Below are positions 8,358 to 14,847 of a DNA stretch of 22,551 bases, in pieces. The stretch lies in contig DIFN01000068.1 of NCBI GenBank assembly GCA_002419145.1, positions 1 through 22,551 of the forward strand. The letters run 5' to 3'. This DNA is from Mageeibacillus sp. UBA5747 (GTDB lineage Bacteria > Bacillota > Clostridia > Saccharofermentanales > UBA5734). Every line of letters starts with the position of its first letter. The first letter of the stretch is position 1. The position numbers and the translations under genes are program-made. The notes under the pieces were generated by a model that worked only from the letters and a program-made list of their open reading frames with translations, made no database searches and was not told the origin of the DNA.

Positions 8358-8606
8358 ATGAACACACTCGCAATTGTCATCGCTGTGATCGATATCCTTG
8401 TCAGCATTGCCCTCATCGTGATGGTTATTTTCCAGGAAGGCAACTCCCAGGGCCTGGGTGCAATCAGCGGTGGTGCTGATACCTTTTTCGGCAAGAGCAA
8501 GGGCCGCACCATGGACGTCATGCTCAAACGCCTGACCTCGGTTTTTGCTATTGTCTTTGCAGCCCTGACGGTGGCTCTCTACCTGATGACTGGACGCGGG
8601 GCATAA
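8358..8606 (+). CDS. secG: Preprotein translocase subunit SecG
   Basis: A small subunit of the SecYEG channel that aids SecA-driven protein export across the cytoplasmic membrane. The 82-residue protein has the family layout: a first membrane helix (residues about 4-24), the hallmark cytoplasmic loop with QEGNSQGLGAISGGA and TFFGKSKGRTMD, then LKRLT and a second helix ending near the C-terminus. The length is usual for the family. GGAGG at 8347-8351 sets the ATG start. It appears to be transcribed alone, with its own promoter and a strong terminator just downstream. Confidence 0.96.
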   Translation: MNTLAIVIAVIDILVSIALIVMVIFQEGNSQGLGAISGGADTFFGKSKGRTMDVMLKRLTSVFAIVFAALTVALYLMTGRGA

Positions 8607-8645
8607 GTCACACCCGGGCTGGTCCAGATCTTCCCATCGAAACAG

Positions 8646-8672
8646 AAAAGAGGGCCTGCAGCCCTCTTTTTT
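8646..8672 (+). terminator. Rho-independent terminator after secG
   Basis: The stem GAGGGC/GCCCTC (8650-8655 with 8661-8666, extendable by flanking A-T pairs), with loop CTGCA, is followed by six T residues. The reverse strand carries a shorter T-run, so it may also stop transcription from the opposing HPr-like gene. Confidence 0.93.
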
Positions 8673-8769
8673 CATCTTGGGATCCGGGAGAGACACCATA
8701 GTAGCCATGGCAACATAAAACTAGCCCCAGTCTGCTCGATTCTAAGTCAGCTACCAGACGTCGGGCAAG

Positions 8770-9000
8770 TCAGGTCAGGGTGAATGGCTCGAGTCGTGCG
8801 ACCAGATCTTCGGCTGTGTCGCTGTGAATCTCAAGAGCGATCGGTCTGGCCAAGTCCAGGCTGAAAATCCCCATGATCGATTTCGCATCGACAATATAGC
8901 GGCCTGAGATAAGATCGACATCATAAGAGAAGTCGTTCACGATCCGGACGAATTCCTTGACTTCGTTGATGGATTTGAGATGAATCGTCAATGTACGCAT
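8770..9000 (-). CDS. HPr-like protein lacking the phosphorylatable histidine
   Basis: The protein of about 76 residues has the HPr fold pattern, best seen in VDAKSIMGIFSLDLA, which contains the Ser46-equivalent regulatory serine. The N-terminal GLHARPA motif with the phosphate-accepting histidine is absent; the segment there reads RTLTIHLKSINEVKEFVRIV. It therefore cannot act as a PTS phosphocarrier and is more likely regulatory or structural. Such His-less HPr relatives are known in Clostridia. I chose the ATG at 9000 (MRTLTIHL) because family members begin there; a TTG at 9018 would add six residues and neither start has a clear ribosome binding site. It is divergent from mtaB and convergent with secG. 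Confidence 0.82.
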   Translation of the reverse strand: MRTLTIHLKSINEVKEFVRIVNDFSYDVDLISGRYIVDAKSIMGIFSLDLARPIALEIHSDTAEDLVARLEPFTLT

Positions 9001-9006
9001 AGGTGT

Positions 9007-9035
9007 ATTTTGCTTCAACCCGCCTGACCTGTCAA
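9007..9035 (-). promoter_or_regulatory. Candidate promoter of the HPr-like gene, very close to its start codon
   Basis: On the minus strand, TTGACA (9035-9030, a perfect -35) is followed after 17 bases by CAAAAT (9012-9007). The predicted transcription start falls at or within a base or two of the ATG at 9000, which would give a leaderless mRNA. Confidence 0.45.
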
Positions 9036-9095
9036 TTGATTTCAGACAAACAGCTCACAAGCCTGGGCCATTCGAACCAGAGGAGAACATCTGCC

Positions 9096-10430
9096 ATGAA
9101 AGCTGCCTTCCATACGCTGGGGTGCAAGACCAATCATTATGAGACCGATGCCATTGCCCAGCGGTTTGCCCAAGCTGGCTTTGAGCGTGTGGCTTTTGAC
9201 GATGAGGCTGATGTCTACATCATCAATACGTGCACGGTCACGGGTGAGGCTGACCGCAAATCGCGCCAGATGTTGCGCCGTGCCAAACGGCAGGCACCCC
9301 ACGCGGTCGTTGTGGCGATGGGTTGCCATGCACAGGTGAGCAATGCCAAAGAGTATGCGGATATTGTCATTGGCACCCAGGGCAAGGCCCGGGTACTGGA
9401 GCTGGTCCAGGACTACCTCGGGCTTTCCAGCCAGGACCAAACGGTGCAGCTGCCTGAACGGGCAGGGGTGGCTGGAGATATCCTGCAGGAAGAACTGTTC
9501 GAAGAACTGGGAATCGTCGATCGTCAGTCGGAATGCCGGGCCCATATCAAAATTGAGGATGGATGCAACTCTTTTTGCTCCTATTGCGCCATTCCCCTGG
9601 CCCGCGGCCGGATTCGCAGCCGGGAAGAACGCGCGATCCTGGCCGAAGCCAGGGCCTTGGCCAAGGCTGGTTATCGCGAGATTGTCCTGACTGGTATCCA
9701 TGTTTGCTCCTACGGCTTGGACCGGGGGGAGGGCAGCCATGCCGTGGTGGCACTCGCAGACCAGCTGGCTCAGATCCCCGGGATTGAACGGATCCGTCTC
9801 GGCTCGTTAGAACCGTTGTCCATCACACCAGCTTTTATTGAGTTGGCCAGGACCAATCCCAAGCTATGTCCACATTTCCATCTGTCCCTGCAAAGCGGTT
9901 CTGATACCGTTCTGAAAAGGATGAACCGCCGTTATACGACCAGAGAGTTCCGGAATGTGGCGCAGGCCTTGCGCGCAGCCTTCCCGGATGCCGGCCTGAC
10001 AACCGATGTGATCGTCGGCTTCCCCGGTGAAACCGAAGCCGAGTTTGCCGAGAGTCTTCAATTCTGCAAAGAAATTGGGTTTGCCCGCATGCATGTGTTC
10101 CGCTACTCGCCGCGCCAGGGAACACAAGCGGCGAGTCTGCCGGGGCAAGTATCAGCACCAGTCAGTGCCCGGCGCAGCAAAGCCATGCAGGATTTGGCTG
10201 AGAGGATGGCCGCGGCCTTCCACCTCAGCCTGATGGGCCGGGAGCAGTCGATTCTGGTCGAGTCGCTGACGCAACAAGGGGTAGCGGAGGGGTATACGGC
10301 TGCCTATGTGCCGGTTCGGATCGAACCGGCAACCGGACTGGAACCAGGCCAGATTGTCACCGCCCAGCCAGTTCGGGCCGATGGGCATTTTCTCTATTGT
10401 ACGGATGCAAACCCTGTCGGATCATGTTAA
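9096..10430 (+). CDS. mtaB: tRNA t6A37 methylthiotransferase MtaB
   Basis: A radical-SAM enzyme that converts t6A to ms2t6A at position 37 of tRNAs reading ANN codons. The 444-residue protein has the three cysteines of the N-terminal UPF0004 domain (LGCKTN C10, NTCTVT C46, MGCHAQ C77), the radical-SAM CxxxCxxC (EDGCNSFCSYC: C157, C161, C164), and a C-terminal TRAM-like segment from about residue 375. The LGCKTN start and the NTCTVTGEAD motif are typical of MtaB rather than MiaB or RimO. The ATG at 9096 follows AGGAG at 9081-9085. In-frame codons upstream, back to 9003, overlap the divergent promoter region and show no similarity. Confidence 0.93.
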   Translation: MKAAFHTLGCKTNHYETDAIAQRFAQAGFERVAFDDEADVYIINTCTVTGEADRKSRQMLRRAKRQAPHAVVVAMGCHAQVSNAKEYADIVIGTQGKARVLELVQDYLGLSSQDQTVQLPERAGVAGDILQEELFEELGIVDRQSECRAHIKIEDGCNSFCSYCAIPLARGRIRSREERAILAEARALAKAGYREIVLTGIHVCSYGLDRGEGSHAVVALADQLAQIPGIERIRLGSLEPLSITPAFIELARTNPKLCPHFHLSLQSGSDTVLKRMNRRYTTREFRNVAQALRAAFPDAGLTTDVIVGFPGETEAEFAESLQFCKEIGFARMHVFRYSPRQGTQAASLPGQVSAPVSARRSKAMQDLAERMAAAFHLSLMGREQSILVESLTQQGVAEGYTAAYVPVRIEPATGLEPGQIVTAQPVRADGHFLYCTDANPVGSC

Positions 10431-10523
10431 GATGAAGACACTTCCGAGCAGGATTTGGGGGCCATCTTACCGATAGCCAGATTCGGCTTGCAGGTTGCGA
10501 CAGAAAGATGAGGTGCTTACTGC

Positions 10524-10778
10524 ATGGAAAAAGGTGAAACAACTCGTTTCGAGTTTGGGGCTGACCATTCGCTTGAAGTGCGGGAAATCATGTCCCAGGT
10601 GCTCCAGGCTTTACGTCAGAAGGGGTACAATCCGGTCAACCAGCTGGTTGGATATTTCATGTCTGGAGATCCGACCTACATCACCAACCATAATGGTGCC
10701 CGAGCTGTGATCCGCCGTATGGAGCGGGATGAGATGCTCGAGGTGATCCTGAACGAGTACATCAAAACCCTCGAATGA
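10524..10778 (+). CDS. ireB: IreB family regulatory phosphoprotein (DUF965)
   Basis: An 84-residue protein matching the IreB/YrzL family: EVREIMSQVLQALRQKGYNPVNQ, then VGYFMSGDPTYITNHNGAR, then RRMERDEMLEVIL. In Enterococcus, IreB is phosphorylated on N-terminal threonines by the PASTA kinase IreK and modulates envelope stress and cephalosporin resistance; T6 and T7 here are the obvious candidates. The start follows GAGGTG at 10510-10515. Its stop overlaps the next start codon (ATGA at 10775-10778), so it is translationally coupled to the aldo/keto reductase. Firmicutes usually have ireB directly before ruvX. Confidence 0.93.
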   Translation: MEKGETTRFEFGADHSLEVREIMSQVLQALRQKGYNPVNQLVGYFMSGDPTYITNHNGARAVIRRMERDEMLEVILNEYIKTLE

Positions 10779-11785
10779 GCCTGCCCCGGAGACCTTTGGG
10801 CCAGACCGGGATCGAGGTATCCCGGCTCTGCTATGGATCCTTGACGTTAGGCCCAGCCCAGGCTAACTTGTCCCCGGAACGCGGTGGTGAGCTTCTCGCT
10901 CATGCCTTCGCCCGGGGTGTCAATTTTGTCGATACAGCCGAACTTTATGAGACCTATCCTCACATTCGCGCAGCTTTGCGCACAGTCGCAGTCCCTCCTG
11001 TCATCGCCAGCAAATGTTATGCCTACGACCGGGAAACTGCCCGGCGCAGTTTTGATCAGGCTCGTCTGGCCTTGGATCTGGATGTGATCGATTTGTTTCT
11101 CCTTCATGAACAGGAAAGCACGCTGACCCTGGATGGTCATCGGGCGGCTTTCACATTTTTTCACGAGCAGAAAGAAAAAGGCCTGATCCGGGCCATTGGC
11201 ATCTCTACCCATGCTGTCGAGCCGGTTCGTGCGCTGGCCCAGGCCAAGCTGGGCCGGGGCGATGCGCTTTGGCACGATCTCGATATCGGTCTCTATCAGG
11301 AGGCGGATGTCATCCATCCGATGCTAAACTGGCGTGGACTGGGCTTGATCGATGGCACGGCCGAGGACATGGTCGCGGCGACTTGGGAAGCGGCTGCTGC
11401 AGGCTTGGGCCTGTATGGTATGAAAATGTTGGGTGGTGGCCACTTCCTCCAGGATTTTGACGCCGCTCTGGCTTTTGCTCTGGCCCAGGACCAGGTGGCA
11501 GCGTATGCGGTTGGCATGCAAAGCGAAGCTGAAATAGACATGAACATCGCCCTGTTTTCAGGCCTTCCGGTCGATCCGGCTGATCTGGCAGCTACGCGCG
11601 GCCGTTCGCGCCGCCTGGTCGTCTCGGACTGGTGTACGGGTTGTGGCGCCTGTGTGGACCATTGCGCCAGCCGGGCTCTTTCCTTGACCAGTTCCGATGG
11701 TAAAGTTAAGGTCGATCCGGACCGCTGCGTCCTGTGCGGCTACTGCGCCTATGCCTGCCGTGATTTTGCTCTCAAGGTGGTTTGA
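10775..11785 (+). CDS. Aldo/keto reductase with C-terminal 2[4Fe-4S] ferredoxin domain
   Basis: A 336-residue fusion. The N-terminal aldo/keto reductase barrel has the tetrad residues D53 and Y58 (FVDTAELY), K80 (IASK) and H111 (FLLHE). The C-terminal bacterial ferredoxin domain has two complete CxxCxxCxxxC motifs, C287/290/293/297 and C318/321/324/328, enough for two [4Fe-4S] clusters. Fusions of this type are common in anaerobes. The substrate is unknown, and electron exchange between NAD(P)H and a ferredoxin partner is inferred. It begins inside the ireB stop codon and sits between ireB and ruvX, which are usually adjacent. Confidence 0.9.
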   Translation: MSLPRRPLGQTGIEVSRLCYGSLTLGPAQANLSPERGGELLAHAFARGVNFVDTAELYETYPHIRAALRTVAVPPVIASKCYAYDRETARRSFDQARLALDLDVIDLFLLHEQESTLTLDGHRAAFTFFHEQKEKGLIRAIGISTHAVEPVRALAQAKLGRGDALWHDLDIGLYQEADVIHPMLNWRGLGLIDGTAEDMVAATWEAAAAGLGLYGMKMLGGGHFLQDFDAALAFALAQDQVAAYAVGMQSEAEIDMNIALFSGLPVDPADLAATRGRSRRLVVSDWCTGCGACVDHCASRALSLTSSDGKVKVDPDRCVLCGYCAYACRDFALKVV

Positions 11786-11839
11786 GCCATCATCCGGTCA
11801 CCCAGGCTACGGACAGCAGGCAGCAAGAAAGGATAGACT

Positions 11840-12280
11840 ATGACAAGCACAAAGCCAGAACGTTTTCTGGCCATTGACTATGGTACTGCCCGGATCGGAA
11901 CTGCTGTGAGTGATCCGCTCGGTATCACGGCCCGCGGCCTCGAGACGATCAACTGGAACGGCCAGGACAGTGCCTGGGCGATGGACCGCCTGGTTGCCCT
12001 GATCGAAGACCTTCAGATCACCACGGTGATCATGGGTCTGCCGCGCCGGACAGACGGAAAGACCAGCGATTCCGAAACCAAGGCCAGAGCGATGGGTGAA
12101 GCGCTCGCTGCCCGGACCGGGCGCACCGTTATCTACCGTGATGAACGTTACACGACCGTGCTGGCCAGCCAGGTGCTGCGAGAGACCGGTGTGCGCGGGA
12201 AGAAACGCAAGGCAGTCCTGGACCAGGTTGCAGCGGAAATTATCCTGCAGGAATACCTGGAGAGCCAGCGCAAAGCCTGA
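11840..12280 (+). CDS. ruvX: Putative pre-16S rRNA nuclease / Holliday junction resolvase-like YqgF (RuvX)
   Basis: An RNase H-fold nuclease of 146 residues, the usual family length. E. coli YqgF is implicated in processing the 5' end of 16S rRNA. The first strand carries FLAIDYGTARIG with catalytic D13; further motifs are VIMGLPRRTDGKTS, IYRDERYTTV, and the C-terminal KRKAVLDQVAAEIILQEYL. The start follows AGAAAGGA at 11827-11833. It belongs to the conserved ireB, ruvX, DUF1292 cluster of Firmicutes. Confidence 0.94.
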   Translation: MTSTKPERFLAIDYGTARIGTAVSDPLGITARGLETINWNGQDSAWAMDRLVALIEDLQITTVIMGLPRRTDGKTSDSETKARAMGEALAARTGRTVIYRDERYTTVLASQVLRETGVRGKKRKAVLDQVAAEIILQEYLESQRKA

Positions 12281-12289
12281 ATTGAGTAT

Positions 12290-12329
12290 GATATAATCAA
12301 CAAGTCCTGAGATCTTTTGTGCAGGATTT
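12290..12329 (+). promoter_or_regulatory. Extended -10 promoter and leader hairpin before the first DUF1292 gene
   Basis: TGATATAAT (12289-12297) is a perfect extended -10, though no good -35 lies at the right distance. Just downstream, AAGTCCTG (12302-12309) can pair with CAGGATTT (12322-12329), one wobble, leaving a 12-base loop and four T residues. This could be a leader hairpin or a weak ruvX terminator. It suggests the downstream envelope genes can be transcribed separately. Confidence 0.45.
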
Positions 12330-12352
12330 TAATCCCCCCAAGGAGGAACCCC

Positions 12353-12736
12353 ATGTTGTTAGAAGAATTGATGTTGGATGGTCACGAGTGCGCAGGTTGC
12401 GATTCAGACTGCGGCGACGATTGTGGCCATGATCATGACCATGAACACGGCAACGGTATCATCACAATGGTGGATGGCGAGACCGGTCAGGAATACACGT
12501 TCGTCCTGGCTGATGACTTTGCGTTCGAGGATGATCACTATTGTGTTCTGATCACCACCGATGAGCAGGAACCTGAGATGGTTATCACCCGCGTCGTCGA
12601 GCTCGAAGACGGCACTGAAGGGCTGGAAAGCCTGACAGATGACGAATACGATCGTGTTTATGCAGAATACGAGCGTCTCTGCGAGGAAGAAGACTATGAA
12701 GACGAGGACGACGAGGACAACGAAGAGGACACCTGA
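12353..12736 (+). CDS. DUF1292 family protein with Cys/His-rich N-terminus
   Basis: A 127-residue acidic protein. The DUF1292 domain covers residues about 35-110 (IITMVDGETGQEYTFVLADD, then PEMVITRVV). Function is unknown; B. subtilis YrzB is the usual neighbour of ruvX and ireB homologues. In front is an unusual segment, residues 11-32, with four Cys (C13, C16, C20, C24) and five His (H11, H26, H28, H30, H32), suggestive of metal binding. The C-terminus is almost purely Asp/Glu. AGGAGG at 12341-12346 fixes the ATG at 12353. The last 41 bases overlap the next gene in another frame. Confidence 0.9.
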   Translation: MLLEELMLDGHECAGCDSDCGDDCGHDHDHEHGNGIITMVDGETGQEYTFVLADDFAFEDDHYCVLITTDEQEPEMVITRVVELEDGTEGLESLTDDEYDRVYAEYERLCEEEDYEDEDDEDNEEDT

Positions 12737-13058
12737 TCCCTTCCGCCCTGACTCGCACGGGACGAACAGTCGCAATCGGGTTGCCAAGGATGATGTCCTT
12801 GCAGTCATCGTGGATGTCGATAATGGCCATGAATATTACATGGCCTTTATCGATTCTTTTACGATGAATGGCCACGACTATGTCGCTATGTACAATTATG
12901 AACCGGACGATGGTAACCATCGGGAGCCGGAGATTGTCATCATGCGCGCTGAGCGCAATGTGGCGGGTGAGCAGTATTTCAAATCAATCAAGAACAAGAC
13001 CGAACTGGCCGACGCCTTTGACTTTTTCTACCGGCGCTTTGAAGAGGCTGGCGGCTGA
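12696..13058 (+). CDS. Second DUF1292 family protein, overlapping the first
   Basis: A 120-residue protein whose body (from about residue 34) is again a DUF1292 domain: VLAVIVDVDNGHEYYMAFID, then PEIVIMRAERN, then TELADAFDFFYRRFEEAGG. It is a paralogue of the gene before it. The likely start is ATG 12696, six bases after GAGGAAG (12683-12689). No ATG, GTG or TTG occurs between there and the domain except a GTG inside its first strand. The start lies within the upstream gene, so the GA-rich DNA encoding that gene's acidic tail is read one base over as a Lys/Arg/Thr-rich leader. A frameshifted two-domain single protein is the alternative. Confidence 0.8.
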   Translation: MKTRTTRTTKRTPDPFRPDSHGTNSRNRVAKDDVLAVIVDVDNGHEYYMAFIDSFTMNGHDYVAMYNYEPDDGNHREPEIVIMRAERNVAGEQYFKSIKNKTELADAFDFFYRRFEEAGG

Positions 13059-13073
13059 GAAAGGCCAGATATC

Positions 13074-13997
13074 ATGTTTGATGACCACTATCCTCTGTTT
13101 TCATTGGCTGACCGCGGCCGATACCTGGATCATTATCGGCAGTCTCAGACCGAATTAGCCGACGCCAGCTTCGATGCCCGCTGGTCCTGGCATGAGGGCT
13201 TTGACTACCGGGTGGCCGAACTGGCGGACTGCCTGTTTTTTGTCAGTAATGGCGGCGTTTTCACAACTCCACACATGTCCATGCCGCTTGGCCCTCTGGA
13301 CCAGGAGCGACTGCAAACGATTATTGACGCGGTCGCGCCGGAGTTTGAGCGGCTTGGCTGGCCTGTGCGGATCCTCTACATTGATGAGAGCTATGTGCCC
13401 TTGTTTGAGCATCTGCAGGGCTACCAGATCCGGACCGCTTATGACCGCGCCTATTCGGACTATCTCTACGATGCGCAAAGCCTACGTCAGTTGTCTGGCA
13501 AAGACCTTCATGCCAAACGCAATCATGTCAATCGCTTCCTGCGCACCTACCCGGACTATCAATTTTCCCCGCTGAAACAGGACGATGCCAAAGAGGCTCT
13601 CCAGTTGGTCCTGGACTGGTGCGAAGAAAAAGGTATCGACAGCAATGACATCACCCAAAGCGACTATCGTCCTGTCAAGATATTGCTTGACCATTACGAT
13701 ACGCTCCATCTCAGGGGTGGTGCGATTCGCATCGCTGGCAAGCTGGTGGCCTTTTCCATTGCCTCCGAGCCATGCAACCGGACCGGCATCATTCATGTCG
13801 AGAAAGCCAAGGCTGAATACCCAGGCCTGTATGCGGCCATCAACAAATTTACCTTGGACGAAATCCTGCCTGACATCGACTGGGTCAACCGTGAAGAAGA
13901 CCTGGGGATCCCTGGCCTGAGAAAAGCCAAGCTCTCATACGGCCCCAGCCGCCTGATTCACAAATATGAGGTTATTCTGACGCATGGCATCGCGTAA
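13074..13997 (+). CDS. DUF2156 / phosphatidylglycerol lysyltransferase C-terminal-like protein
   Basis: A 307-residue soluble protein of the DUF2156 group, a double GNAT-like fold related to the catalytic domain of LPG synthases (MprF C-terminus) and Fem transferases. Seen motifs are LHAKRNHVNRFLRTYPDYQF (near 143-162), GGAIRIAGKLVAFSIAS, and the C-terminal signature WVNREEDLGIPGLRKAKLSY. Without a flippase or membrane domain it probably transfers an acyl or aminoacyl group to a cytoplasmic acceptor; the substrate is unknown. A GAAAGG-like site precedes the ATG. It lies 15 bases after the second DUF1292 gene and overlaps the protease gene by 14 bases, so the pair is translationally coupled. 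Confidence 0.87.
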   Translation: MFDDHYPLFSLADRGRYLDHYRQSQTELADASFDARWSWHEGFDYRVAELADCLFFVSNGGVFTTPHMSMPLGPLDQERLQTIIDAVAPEFERLGWPVRILYIDESYVPLFEHLQGYQIRTAYDRAYSDYLYDAQSLRQLSGKDLHAKRNHVNRFLRTYPDYQFSPLKQDDAKEALQLVLDWCEEKGIDSNDITQSDYRPVKILLDHYDTLHLRGGAIRIAGKLVAFSIASEPCNRTGIIHVEKAKAEYPGLYAAINKFTLDEILPDIDWVNREEDLGIPGLRKAKLSYGPSRLIHKYEVILTHGIA

Positions 13998-14844
13998 GCT
14001 TCGCCTGCGCACCTTCCTGATCCCCTTGAGCATGATCCTGATCCACCTGCTGGTGATCGATATCGTGGCCAATCTCTACGCCCAGAGTTATCCCTGGCTT
14101 AGTGTTCTGGCCGGGTGGCAAAACGAAGCGGCAGGCCTGGTGTATCCGGATACGCCATCCCTGATTTTAAGTGAATATCCCAGGATCACAGTTTTTTATG
14201 GGCTGATCCTGATTCCGATTTACAGCCTGATCCTGTTTTTCCGACACAAGAACCGGCAGGATGCCATCTGGATGGGAAGGCCACGCTATCATGATCTGGT
14301 GCCAGCCGTGATCGTGTCTGTTGGTCTCTTGGGTGTGACCAATCTGCTTTTTTCAGGCCTGCTGCGTCTCGGCGAATCCCTGCCGTCTGTCCAACGTCTG
14401 CTGGAGGAATACCTGGAACAGGCTGAGGCCTTTTCACCGGCACTGGGCTATGGCTGGCTGATCGCCGGTATCACGCTTGTGGCACCCATCAGTGAAGAAT
14501 TGCTGTTCCGCGGTATCATCCAGGGAGAACTGCGCAGAGCGATGCCGGAATGGCTGGCTGTTGTCACGCAGGCGGTCCTGTTTGCCCTCTTTCACATGCA
14601 GGCCATCCAAGTCTTGTATGTCTTTTTGCCCGCTCTGGCACTGGGTGCGATGTACGCCCTGACTCGTTCGTTCTGGGTCCCTGTCCTGATGCACGTGGTC
14701 TTCAATTTTCTGGGCAGCGTCGTGCCTGCCCTGGTACTTGGCCATGACAACCTCAGCCAGTCCGTGATCTGGATCGAAATTGGATGCGCTGCCGTCAGTG
14801 TGGCGATAATCCCTTACTTGTACCATCGACACAGGCAGGGCTGA
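13984..14844 (+). CDS. CPBP family (Rce1-like) intramembrane metalloprotease
   Basis: A 286-residue polytopic membrane protein with the three signature motifs of the CPBP/Abi family: EExxxR (SEELLFRG, E171, E172, R176), FxxxH (F200, H204) and HxxxN (H237, N241). The catalytic glutamate and histidines face each other inside the membrane. About seven or eight hydrophobic segments are visible, the first at residues 10-30. Family members cleave prenylated proteins in eukaryotes; in bacteria they serve peptide maturation, immunity or envelope signalling. The start overlaps the DUF2156 gene and the stop is three bases before the giant anchored protein, which is therefore a candidate partner or substrate. 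Confidence 0.9.
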   Translation: MASRKLRLRTFLIPLSMILIHLLVIDIVANLYAQSYPWLSVLAGWQNEAAGLVYPDTPSLILSEYPRITVFYGLILIPIYSLILFFRHKNRQDAIWMGRPRYHDLVPAVIVSVGLLGVTNLLFSGLLRLGESLPSVQRLLEEYLEQAEAFSPALGYGWLIAGITLVAPISEELLFRGIIQGELRRAMPEWLAVVTQAVLFALFHMQAIQVLYVFLPALALGAMYALTRSFWVPVLMHVVFNFLGSVVPALVLGHDNLSQSVIWIEIGCAAVSVAIIPYLYHRHRQG

Positions 14845-14847
14845 GCC

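Noticed and set aside
9042..9740. Long antisense frame opposite mtaB
   Set aside because: It is the mirror of a strongly coding gene, shows no domain pattern and has no ribosome binding site; GC-rich codon structure explains its length.
12639..12695. Earlier start for the second DUF1292 gene
   Set aside because: An in-frame ATG at 12639 would overlap the first gene by almost 100 bases and has no good ribosome site; ATG 12696 is better placed.
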